Source: Oasisia sp. SBJ-2009
Taxonomy: Eukaryota > Annelida > Polychaeta > Sabellida > Siboglinidae
NCBI GenBank assembly: GCA_964017155.1
Contig: OZ024855.1
Span: forward strand, 124,001 to 188,000
Direction: 5' to 3'
Length of the DNA stretch: 64,000 bases
Shown piece after piece: positions 51,402-62,990 of this stretch (the stretch's first letter is position 1; the number at the start of each line of letters is the position of its first letter). The notes under the pieces are model-generated. The model was not told the DNA's origin, did not search any database, and saw nothing but the letters and a program-made list of their open reading frames with translations. Made by a program: the position numbers and the translations under genes.

Positions 51402-53921
51402 CAAGTCGGAAACACCTCAATGTTGCTATTATATCAGTATTTTTGCCAACATTTGATACTTGATTAAATTAATTCATTCAATTTTAATCATCTTGCGCGT
51501 ATTTATGTTTTATAAACAGCGCGTCTTGGCAAACTTTTGAGGTCGAAAAGACAGCGCGATTTGTGCCAGTCGCAAGCGCAGCGGTGCATGTTATTGCGCT
51601 GAGAATACGAAATGAGCGATAAACAGTTTGTTTATGCCGACCGCGCTGTCTTTTCGACCTCAAAAGTCTGCTAAGACGCGCTGTATATAAAACATTAATA
51701 TGCGCAAGATGATTATAATTGATTGAATTAACAAAATCAAGTATCAAATGTTGGCAAAGATACAGTTATAATACCAAAATTGAGGTGGGCCCGACTTGTA
51801 CATAAATGCCTACACTTGCGGGCGCGCAACTTCACGCGCACTCTCTCATAAAAGCACGTATACTCTCAATTTGTTTTCAGTATTTCACTATTTGGCACTT
51901 ATGTACAAGTCGGACCCACCTCAATGTTGCTATTATATCAGTATTTTTACCAACATTTGATACTTGATTAAATTAATTCATTCAATTATAATCATCTTGC
52001 GCGTATTTATGTTTTACAAACAGCGCGTCTTGGCAAACTTTTGAGGTCGAAAAGACAGCGCGAATTGTGCCAGTCGCAAGCGCAGAGGTGCATGTTACTG
52101 CGCTGTGCATACGAAATGAGCGATAAACAGTTTGTTTATGCCGACCACGCTGTCTTTTCGACCTCAAAAGTCTGCTAAGACGCGCTGTATATAAAACATT
52201 AATATGCGCAAGATGATTATAATTGATTGAATTAACAAAATCAAGTATCAAAGGTTGGCAAAAATACAGTTATAATACCAAAATTGAGGTGGGCCCGACT
52301 TGTACATGAGTGCCAACACTTGCGGGCGCGTACCTTCACGCGCAATCTCTCATAAAAGCACGTATACTCTCAATTTGTTTTCAGTATTTCACTATTTGGC
52401 ACTTATGTACAAGTCGGAAACACCTCAATGTTGCTATTATATCAGTATTTTTGCCAACATTTGATACTTGATTAAATTAATTCATTCAATTTTAATCATC
52501 TTGCGCGTATTTATGTTTTATAAACAGCGCGTCTTGGCAAACTTTTGAGGTCGAAAAGACAGCGCGATTTGTGCCAGTCGCAAGCGCAGCGGTGCATGTT
52601 ACTGCGCTGAGCATACGAAATGAGCGATAAACAGTTTGTTTATGCCGACCGCGCTGTCTTTTCGACCTCAAAAGTCTGCAAAGACGCGCTGTATATAAAA
52701 CATTAATATGCGCAAGGTGATTATAATTGATTGAATTAACAAAATCAAGTATCAAATGTTGGCAAAGACACAGTTATAATACCAAAATTGAGGTGGGCCC
52801 GACTTGTACATAAATGCCTACACTTGCGGGCGCGCAACTTCACGCGCACTCTCTCATAAAAGCACGTATACTCTCAATTTGTTTTCAGTATTTCACTATT
52901 TGGCACTTATGTACAAGTCGGACCCACCTCAATGTTGCTATTATATCAGTATTTTTACCAACATTTGATACTTGATTAAATTAATTCACTCAATTATAAT
53001 CATCTTGCGCGTATTTATGTTTTATAAACAGCGCGTCTTGGCAAACTTTTGAGGTCGAAAAGACAGCGCGATTTGTGCCAGTCGCAAGCGCAGCGGTGCA
53101 TGTTACTGCGCTGTGCATATCAAATGAGCGATAAACAGTTTGTTTATGCCGACGACGCTGTTTTTTCGACCTCAAAAGTCCGCTAAGACGCGCTGTATAT
53201 CAAACATTAATATGCGCAAGATGATTATAATTGATTGAATTAACAAAATCAAGTATCAAATGTTGGCAAAGATACAGTTATAATACCAAAATTGAGGTGG
53301 GCCCGACTTGTACATAAATGCCTACACTTGCGGGCGCGCAACTTCACGCGCACTCTCTCATAAAAGCACGTATACTCTCAATTTGTTTTCAGTATTTCAC
53401 TATTTGGCACTTATGTACAAGTCGGACCCACCTCAATGTTGCTATTATATCAGTATTTTTACCAACATTTGATACTTGATTAAATTAATTCATTGAATTA
53501 TAATCATCTTGCGCGTATTTATGTTTTATAAACAGCGCGTCTTGGCAAACTTTTGAGGTCGAAAAGACAGCGCGAATTGTGCCAGTCGCAAGCGCAGAGG
53601 TGCATGTTACTGCACTGTGCATATGAAATTAGCGATAAACAGTTTGTTTATGCCGACCACGCTGTCTTTTCGACCTCAAAAGTCTGCTAAGACGCGCTGT
53701 ATATAAAACATTAATATGCGCAAGATGATTATAATTGATTGAATTAACAAAATCAAGTATCAAATGTTGGCAAAAATACAGTTATAATACCAAAATTGAG
53801 GTGGGCCCGACTTGTACATGAGTGCCAACACTTGCGGGCGCGTACCTTCACGCGCAATCTCTCATAAAAGCACGTATACTCTCAATTTGTTTTCAGTATT
53901 TCACTATTTGGCACTTATGTA
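51402..53921. repeat. Five-unit block, copy 1 (units 102-106)
   Basis: The order is R with TTATTGCGCTGAGAATACG, H with TTTTACAAACAG and GTGCATACG, R with GTCTGCAAAG, GCAAGGTGAT and GGCAAAGACAC, D with ATTCACTCAATTAT, then H with CATTGAATTAT and TACTGCACTG. Every one of these rare markers recurs in the same order at 60471-62990, 18 units to the right. Unit 106 has a private GAAATTAGCG, which places TAA in the antisense frame that is open in most units. Confidence 0.9.
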
Positions 53922-55432
53922 CAAGTCGGAAACACCTCAATGTTGCTATTATATCAGTATTTTTGCCAACATTTGATACTTGATTAAATTAATTCATTCA
54001 ATTTTAATCATCTTGCGCGTATTTATGTTTTATAAACAGCGCGTCTTGGCAAACTTTTGAGGTCGAAAAGACAGCGCGATTTGTGCCAGTCGCAAGCGCA
54101 GCGGTGCATGTTACTGCGCTGAGCATACGAAATGAGCGATAAACAGTTTGTTTATGCCGACCGCGCTGTCTTTTCGACCTCAAAAGTCTGCTAAGACGCG
54201 CTGTATATAAAACATTAATATGCGCAAGATGATTATAATTGATTGAATTAACAAAATCAAGTATCAAATGTTGGCAAAGATACAGTTATAATACCAAAAT
54301 TGAGGTGGGCCCGACTTGTACATAAATGCCTACACTTGCGGGCGCGCAACTTCACGCGCACTCTCTCATAAAAGCACGTATACTCTCAATTTGTTTTCAG
54401 TATTTCACTATTTGGCACTTATGTACAAGTCGGACCCACCTCAATGTTGCTATTATATAAGTATTTTGCCAACATTTGATACTTGATTAAATGAATTCAT
54501 TCAATTATAATCATCTTGCGCGTATTTATGTTTTATAAACAGCGCGTCTTGGCAAACTTTTGAGGTCGAAAAGACAGCGCGATTTGTGCCAGTCGCAAGC
54601 GCAGCGGTGCATGTTACTGCGCTGTGCATATCAAATGAGCGATAAACAGTTTGTTTATGCCGACGACGCTGTTTTTTCGACCTCAAAAGTCCGCTAAGAC
54701 GCGCTGTATATCAAACATTAATATGCGCAAGATGATTATAATTGATTGAATTAACAAAATCAAGTATCAAATGTTGGCAAAGATACAGTTATAATACCAA
54801 AATTGAGGTGGGCCCGACTTGTACATAAATGCCTACACTTGCGGGCGCGCAACTTCACGCGCACTCTCTCATAAAAGCACGTATACTCTCAATTTGTTTT
54901 CAGTATTTCACTATTTGGCACTTATGTACAAGTCGGACCCACCTCAATGTTGCTATTATATCAGTATTTTTACCAACATTTGATACTTGATTAAATTAAT
55001 TCATTCAATTATAATCATCTTGCGCGTATTTATGTTTTATAAACAGCGCGTCTTGGCAAACTTTTGAGGTCGAAAAGACAGCGCGAATTGTGCCAGTCGC
55101 AAGCGCAGAGGTGCATGTTACTGCGCTGTGCATATGAAATGAGCGATAAACAGTTTGTTTATGCCGACCACGCTGTCTTTTCGACCTCAAAAGTCTGCTA
55201 AGACGCGCTGTATATAAAACATTAATATGCGCAAGATGATTATAATTGATTGAATTAACAAAATCAAGTATCAAAGGTTGGCAAAAATACAGTTATAATA
55301 CCAAAATTGAGGTGGGCCCGACTTGTACATGAGTGCCAACACTTGCGGGCGCGTACCTTCACGCGCAATCTCTCATAAAAGCACGTATACTCTCAATTTG
55401 TTTTCAGTATTTCACTATTTGGCACTTATGTA
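53922..55432. repeat. R-D-H trimer, copy 1 (units 107-109)
   Basis: The trimer is an R unit, a 503-bp D unit (54426-54928) with AGTATTTTGCC and GAATTC (54493-54498), and an H unit with TCAAAGGTTGG. The 503-bp left arm, elsewhere joined to H cores, is here joined to a D core, so the middle unit is a recombinant. The trimer is repeated in tandem at 55433-56943. Confidence 0.85.
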
Positions 55433-56943
55433 CAAGTCGGAAACACCTCAATGTTGCTATTATATCAGTATTTTTGCCAACATTTGATACTTGATTAAAT
55501 TAATTCATTCAATTTTAATCATCTTGCGCGTATTTATGTTTTATAAACAGCGCGTCTTGGCAAACTTTTGAGGTCGAAAAGACAGCGCGATTTGTGCCAG
55601 TCGCAAGCGCAGCGGTGCATGTTACTGCGCTGAGCATACGAAATGAGCGATAAACAGTTTGTTTATGCCGACCGCGCTGTCTTTTCGACCTCAAAAGTCT
55701 GCTAAGACGCGCTGTATATAAAACATTAATATGCGCAAGATGATTATAATTGATTGAATTAACAAAATCAAGTATCAAATGTTGGCAAAGATACAGTTAT
55801 AATACCAAAATTGAGGTGGGCCCGACTTGTACATAAATGCCTACACTTGCGGGCGCGCAACTTCACGCGCACTCTCTCATAAAAGCACGTATACTCTCAA
55901 TTTGTTTTCAGTATTTCACTATTTGGCACTTATGTACAAGTCGGACCCACCTCAATGTTGCTATTATATAAGTATTTTGCCAACATTTGATACTTGATTA
56001 AATGAATTCATTCAATTATAATCATCTTGCGCGTATTTATGTTTTATAAACAGCGCGTCTTGGCAAACTTTTGAGGTCGAAAAGACAGCGCGATTTGTGC
56101 CAGTCGCAAGCGCAGCGGTGCATGTTACTGCGCTGTGCATATCAAATGAGCGATAAACAGTTTGTTTATGCCGACGACGCTGTTTTTTCGACCTCAAAAG
56201 TCCGCTAAGACGCGCTGTATATCAAACATTAATATGCGCAAGATGATTATAATTGATTGAATTAACAAAATCAAGTATCAAATGTTGGCAAAGATACAGT
56301 TATAATACCAAAATTGAGGTGGGCCCGACTTGTACATAAATGCCTACACTTGCGGGCGCGCAACTTCACGCGCACTCTCTCATAAAAGCACGTATACTCT
56401 CAATTTGTTTTCAGTATTTCACTATTTGGCACTTATGTACAAGTCGGACCCACCTCAATGTTGCTATTATATCAGTATTTTTACCAACATTTGATACTTG
56501 ATTAAATTAATTCATTCAATTATAATCATCTTGCGCGTATTTATGTTTTATAAACAGCGCGTCTTGGCAAACTTTTGAGGTCGAAAAGACAGCGCGAATT
56601 GTGCCAGTCGCAAGCGCAGAGGTGCATGTTACTGCGCTGTGCATATGAAATGAGCGATAAACAGTTTGTTTATGCCGACCACGCTGTCTTTTCGACCTCA
56701 AAAGTCTGCTAAGACGCGCTGTATATAAAACATTAATATGCGCAAGATGATTATAATTGATTGAATTAACAAAATCAAGTATCAAAGGTTGGCAAAAATA
56801 CAGTTATAATACCAAAATTGAGGTGGGCCCGACTTGTACATGAGTGCCAACACTTGCGGGCGCGTACCTTCTCGCGCAATCTCTCATAAAAGCACGTATA
56901 CTCTCAATTTGTTTTCAGTATTTCACTATTTGGCACTTATGTA
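55433..56943. repeat. R-D-H trimer, copy 2 (units 110-112)
   Basis: This is a tandem copy of the preceding 1,511 bp, including the 503-bp D recombinant (55937-56439) and GAATTC (56004-56009). It differs by TTCTCGCGCAATC in the last outer loop, where copy 1 has TTCACGCGCAATC. The shared recombinant unit shows that the recombination came before the trimer duplication. Confidence 0.85.
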
Positions 56944-58959
56944 CAAGTCGGAAACACCTCAATGTTGCTATTATATCAGTATTTTTGCCAACATTTGATA
57001 CTTGATTAAATTAATTCATTCAATTTTAATCATCTTGCGCGTATTTATGTTTTATAAACAGCGCGTCTTGGCAAACTTTTGAGGTCGAAAAGACAGCGCG
57101 ATTTGTGCCAGTCGCAAGCGCAGCGGTGCATGTTACTGCGCTGAGAATACGAAATGAGCGATAAACAGTTTGTTTATGCCGACCGCGCTGTCTTTTCGAC
57201 CTCAAAAGTCTGCTAAGACGCGCTGTATATAAAACATTAATATGCGCAAGATGATTATAATTGATTGAATTAACAAAATCAAGTATCAAATGTTGGCAAA
57301 GATACAGTTATAATACCAAAATTGAGGTGGGCCCGACTTGTACATAAATGCCTACACTTGCGGGCGCGCAACTTCACGCGCACTCTCTCATAAAAGCACG
57401 TATACTCTCAATTTGTTTTCAGTATTTCACTATTTGGCACTTATGTACAAGTCGGACCCACCTCAATGTTGCTATTATATCAGTATTTTTACCAACATTT
57501 GATACTTGATTAAATTAATTCATTCAATTATAATCATCTTGCGCGTATTTATGTTTTATAAACAGCGCGTCTTGGCAAACTTTTGAGGTCGAAAAGACAG
57601 CGCGATTTGTGCCAGTCGCAAGCGCAGCGGTGCATGTTACTGCGCTGAGCATACGAAATGAGCGATAAACAGTTTGTTTATGCCGACGACGCTGTTTTTT
57701 CGACCTCAAAAGTCCGCTAAGACGCGCTGTATATCAAACATTAATATGCGCAAGATGATTATAATTGATTGAATTAACAAAATCAAGTATCAAATGTTGG
57801 CAAAGATACAGTTATAATACCAAAATTGAGGTGGGCCCGACTTGTACATAAATGCCTACACTTGCGGGCGCGCAACTTCACGCGCACTCTCTCATAAAAG
57901 CACGTATACTCTCAATTTGTTTTCAGTATTTCACTATTTGGCACTTATGTACAAGTCGGACCCACCTCAATGTTGCTATTATATCAGTATTTTTACCAAC
58001 ATTTGATACTTGATTAAATTAATTCATTCAATTATAATCATCTTGCGCGTATTTATGTTTTATAAACAGCGCGTCTTGGCAAACTTTTGAGGTCGAAAAG
58101 ACAGCGCGATTTGTGCCAGTCGCAAGCGCAGCGGTGCATGTTATTGCGCTGAGAATACGAAATGAGCGATAAACAGTTTGTTTATGCCGACCGCGCTGTC
58201 TTTTCGACCTCAAAAGTCTGCTAAGACGCGCTGTATATAAAACATTAATATGCGCAAGATGATTATAATTGATTGAATTAACAAAATCAAGTATCAAAGG
58301 TTGGCAAAAATACAGTTATAATACCAAAATTGAGGTGGGCCCGACTTGTACATGAGTGCCAACACTTGCGGGCGCGTACCTTCTCGCGCAATCTCTCATA
58401 AAAGCACGTATACTCTCAATTTGTTTTCAGTATTTCACTATTTGGCACTTATGTACAAGTCGGAAACACCTCAATGTTGCTATTATATCAGTATTTTTGC
58501 CAACATTTGATACTTGATTAAATTAATTCATTCAATTTTAATCATCTTGCGCGTATTTATGTTTTATAAACAGCGCGTCTTGGCAAACTTTTGAGGTCGA
58601 AAAGACAGCGCGATTTGTGCCAGTCGCAAGCGCAGCGGTGCATGTTACTGCGCTGAGCATACGAAATGAGCGATAAACAGTTTGTTTATGCCGACGACGC
58701 TGTTTTTTCGACCTCAAAAGTCCGCTAAGACGCGCTGTATATCAAACATTAATATGCGCAAGATGATTATAATTGATTGAATTAACAAAATCAAGTATCA
58801 AATGTTGGCAAAGATACAGTTATAATACCAAAATTGAGGTGGGCCCGACTTGTACATAAATGCCTACACTTGCGGGCGCGCAACTTCACGCGCACTCTCT
58901 CATAAAAGCACGTATACTCTCAATTTGTTTTCAGTATTTCACTATTTGGCACTTATGTA
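56944..58959. repeat. Mosaic block of recombinant units (units 113-116)
   Basis: Unit 113 is R with GAGAATACG. Unit 114 has an R core up to about 57661 and D bases from about 57687 (GACGACGCTGTTTTTT). Unit 115 has an H or D type left arm (CAATTATAATC), an R core with TTATTGCG and GAGAATACG, and a right half with TCAAAGGTTGG and TTCTCGCGC. Unit 116 has an R left arm and core followed by D bases. The class changes fall in or near the inner loop. Confidence 0.78.
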
Positions 58960-60470
58960 CAAGTCGGACCCACCTCAATGTTGCTATTATATCAGTATTT
59001 TTACCAACATTTGATACTTGATTAAATTAATTCATTCAATTATAATCATCTTGCGCGTATTTATGTTTTATAAACAGCGCGTCTTGGCAAACTTTTGAGG
59101 TCGAAAAGACAGCGCGAATTGTGCCAGTCGCAAGCGCAGAGGTGCATGTTACTGCGCTGTGCATATGAAATGAGCGATAAACAGTTTGTTTATGCCGACC
59201 ACGCTGTCTTTTCGACCTCAAAAGTCTGCTAAGACGCGCTGTATATAAAACATTAATATGCGCAAGATGATTATAATTGATTGAATTAACAAAATCAAGT
59301 ATCAAATGTTGGCAAAAATACAGTTATAATACCAAAATTGAGGTGGGCCCGACTTGTACATGAGTGCCAACACTTGCGGGCGCGTACCTTCACGTGCAAT
59401 CTCTCATAAAAGCACGTATACTCTCAATTTGTTTTCAGTATTTCACTATTTGGCACTTATGTACAAGTCGGAAACACCTCAATGTTGCTATTATATCAGT
59501 ATTTTTGCCAACATTTGATACTTGATTAAATTAATTCATTCAATTTTAATCATCTTGCGCGTATTTATGTTTTATAAACAGCGCGTCTTGGCAAACTTTT
59601 GAGGTCGAAAAGACAGCGCGATTTGTGCCAGTCGCAAGCGCAGCGGTGCATGTTACAGCGCTGAGCATACGAAATGAGCGATAAACAGTTTGTTTATGCC
59701 GACCGCGCTGTCTTTTCGACCTCAAAAGTCTGCTAAGACGCGCTGTATATAAAACATTAATATGCGCAAGATGATTATAATTGATTGAATTAACAAAATC
59801 AAGTATCAAATGTTGGCAAAGATACAGTTATAATACCAAAATTGAGGTGGGCCCGACTTGTACATAAATGCCTACACTTGCGGGCGCGCAACTTCACGCG
59901 CACTCTCTCATAAAAGCACGTATACTCTCAATTTGTTTTCAGTATTTCACTATTTGGCACTTATGTACAAGTCGGACCCACCTCAATGTTGCTATTATAT
60001 AAGTATTTTGCCAACATTTGATACTTGATTAAATGAATTCATTCAATTATAATCATCTTGCGCGTATGTATGTTTTATAAACAGCGCGTCTTGGCAAACT
60101 TTTGAGGTCGAAAAGGCAGCGCGAATTGTGCCAGTCGCAAGCGCAGAGGTGCATGTTACTGCGCTGTGCATATGAAATGAGCGATAAACAGTTTGTTTAT
60201 GCCGACCACGCTGTCTTTTCGACCTCAAAAGTCTGCTAAGACGCGCTGTATATAAAACATTAATATGCGCAAGATGATTATAATTGATTGAATTAACAAA
60301 ATCAAGTATCAAATGTTGGCAAAAATACAGTTATAATACCAAAATTGAGGTGGGCCCGACTTGTACATGAGTGCCAAAACTTGCGGGCGCGTACCTTCAC
60401 GCGCAATCTCTCATAAAAGCACGTATACTCTCAATTTGTTTTCAGTATTTCACTATTTGGCACTTATGTA
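58960..60470. repeat. H-R-H three-unit segment, copy 3 (units 117-119)
   Basis: This repeats units 93-95 and 97-99, with CACGTGCAATC, TTACAGCGCTGAG and the 503-bp GAATTC unit (site at 60035-60040). Unit 119 has GGCAAAAAT and GAGTGCCAAAAC, as unit 95 does. It leads directly into the second copy of the five-unit block, so units 117-124 match units 97-106 minus two units. Confidence 0.85.
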
Positions 60471-62990
60471 CAAGTCGGAAACACCTCAATGTTGCTATTA
60501 TATCAGTATTTTTGCCAACATTTGATACTTGATTAAATTAATTCATTCAATTTTAATCATCTTGCGCGTATTTATGTTTTATAAACAGCGCGTCTTGGCA
60601 AACTTTTGAGGTCGAAAAGACAGCGCGATTTGTGCCAGTCGCAAGCGCAGCGGTGCATGTTATTGCGCTGAGAATACGAAATGAGCGATAAACAGTTTGT
60701 TTATGCCGACCGCGCTGTCTTTTCGACCTCAAAAGTCTGCTAAGACGCGCTGTATATAAAACATTAATATGCGCAAGATGATTATAATTGATTGAATTAA
60801 CAAAATCAAGTATCAAATGTTGGCAAAGATACAGTTATAATACCAAAATTGAGGTGGGCCCGACTTGTACATAAATGCCTACACTTGCGGGCGCGCAACT
60901 TCACGCGCACTCTCTCATAAAAGCACGTATACTCTCAATTTGTTTTCAGTATTTCACTATTTGGCACTTATGTACAAGTCGGACCCACCTCACTGTTGCT
61001 ATTATATCAGTATTTTTACCAACATTTGATACTTGATTAAATTAATTCATTCAATTATAATCATCTTGCGCGTATTTATGTTTTACAAACAGCGCGTCTT
61101 GGCAAACTTTTGAGGTCGAAAAGACAGCGCGAATTGTGCCAGTCGCAAGCGCAGAGGTGCATGTTACTGCGCTGTGCATACGAAATGAGCGATAAACAGT
61201 TTGTTTATGCCGACCACGCTGTCTTTTCGACCTCAAAAGTCTGCTAAGACGCGCTGTATATAAAACATTAATATGCGCAAGATGATTATAATTGATTGAA
61301 TTAACAAAATCAAGTATCAAAGGTTGGCAAAAATACAGTTATAATACCAAAATTGAGGTGGGCCCGACTTGTACATGAGTGCCAACACTTGCGGGCGCGT
61401 ACCTTCACGCGCAATCTCTCATAAAAGCACGTATACTCTCAATTTGTTTTCAGTATTTCACTATTTGGCACTTATGTACAAGTCGGAAACACCTCAATGT
61501 TGCTATTATATCAGTATTTTTGCCAACATTTGATACTTGATTAAATTAATTCATTCAATTTTAATCATCTTGCGCGTATTTATGTTTTATAAACAGCGCG
61601 TCTTGGCAAACTTTTGAGGTCGAAAAGACAGCGCGATTTGTGCCAGTCGCAAGCGCAGCGGTGCATGTTACTGCGCTGAGCATACGAAATGAGCGATAAA
61701 CAGTTTGTTTATGCCGACCGCGCTGTCTTTTCGACCTCAAAAGTCTGCAAAGACGCGCTGTATATAAAACATTAATATGCGCAAGGTGATTATAATTGAT
61801 TGAATTAACAAAATCAAGTATCAAATGTTGGCAAAGACACAGTTATAATACCAAAATTGAGGTGGGCCCGACTTGTACATAAATGCCTACACTTGCGGGC
61901 GCGCAACTTCACGCGCACTCTCTCATAAAAGCACGTATACTCTCAATTTGTTTTCAGTATTTCACTATTTGGCACTTATGTACAAGTCGGACCCACCTCA
62001 ATGTTGCTATTATATCAGTATTTTTACCAACATTTGATACTTGATTAAATTAATTCACTCAATTATAATCATCTTGCGCGTATTTATGTTTTATAAACAG
62101 CGCGTCTTGGCAAACTTTTGAGGTCGAAAAGACAGCGCGATTTGTGCCAGTCGCAAGCGCAGCGGTGCATGTTACTGCGCTGTGCATATCAAATGAGCGA
62201 TAAACAGTTTGTTTATGCCGACGACGCTGTTTTTTCGACCTCAAAAGTCCGCTAAGACGCGCTGTATATCAAACATTAATATGCGCAAGATGATTATAAT
62301 TGATTGAATTAACAAAATCAAGTATCAAATGTTGGCAAAGATACAGTTATAATACCAAAATTGAGGTGGGCCCGACTTGTACATAAATGCCTACACTTGC
62401 GGGCGCGCAACTTCACGCGCACTCTCTCATAAAAGCACGTATACTCTCAATTTGTTTTCAGTATTTCACTATTTGGCACTTATGTACAAGTCGGACCCAC
62501 CTCAATGTTGCTATTATATCAGTATTTTTACCAACATTTGATACTTGATTAAATTAATTCATTGAATTATAATCATCTTGCGCGTATTTATGTTTTATAA
62601 ACAGCGCGTCTTGGCAAACTTTTGAGGTCGAAAAGACAGCGCGAATTGTGCCAGTCGCAAGCGCAGAGGTGCATGTTACTGCACTGTGCATATGAAATGA
62701 GCGATAAACAGTTTGTTTTTGCCGACCACGCTGTCTTTTCGACCTCAAAAGTCTGCTAAGACGCGCTGTATATAAAACATTAATATGCGCAAGATGATTA
62801 TAATTGATTGAATTAACAAAATCAAGTATCAAATGTTGGCAAAAATACAGTTATAATACCAAAATTGAGGTGGGCCCGACTTGTACATGAGTGCCAACAC
62901 TTGCGGGCGCGTACCTTCACGCGCAATCTCTCATAAAAGCACGTATACTCTCAATTTGTTTTCAGTATTTCACTATTTGGCACTTATGTA
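60471..62990. repeat. Five-unit block, copy 2 (units 120-124)
   Basis: This matches 51402-53921 marker for marker. Differences I noticed are CCTCACTGTTGC near 60991, GAAATGAGCG where copy 1 has GAAATTAGCG, and TTTGTTTTTGCC in unit 124. By reading this is well above 99% identity over 2.5 kb, while adjacent units of different class differ at many sites. It is the clearest recent long-distance duplication in the window. Confidence 0.9.
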
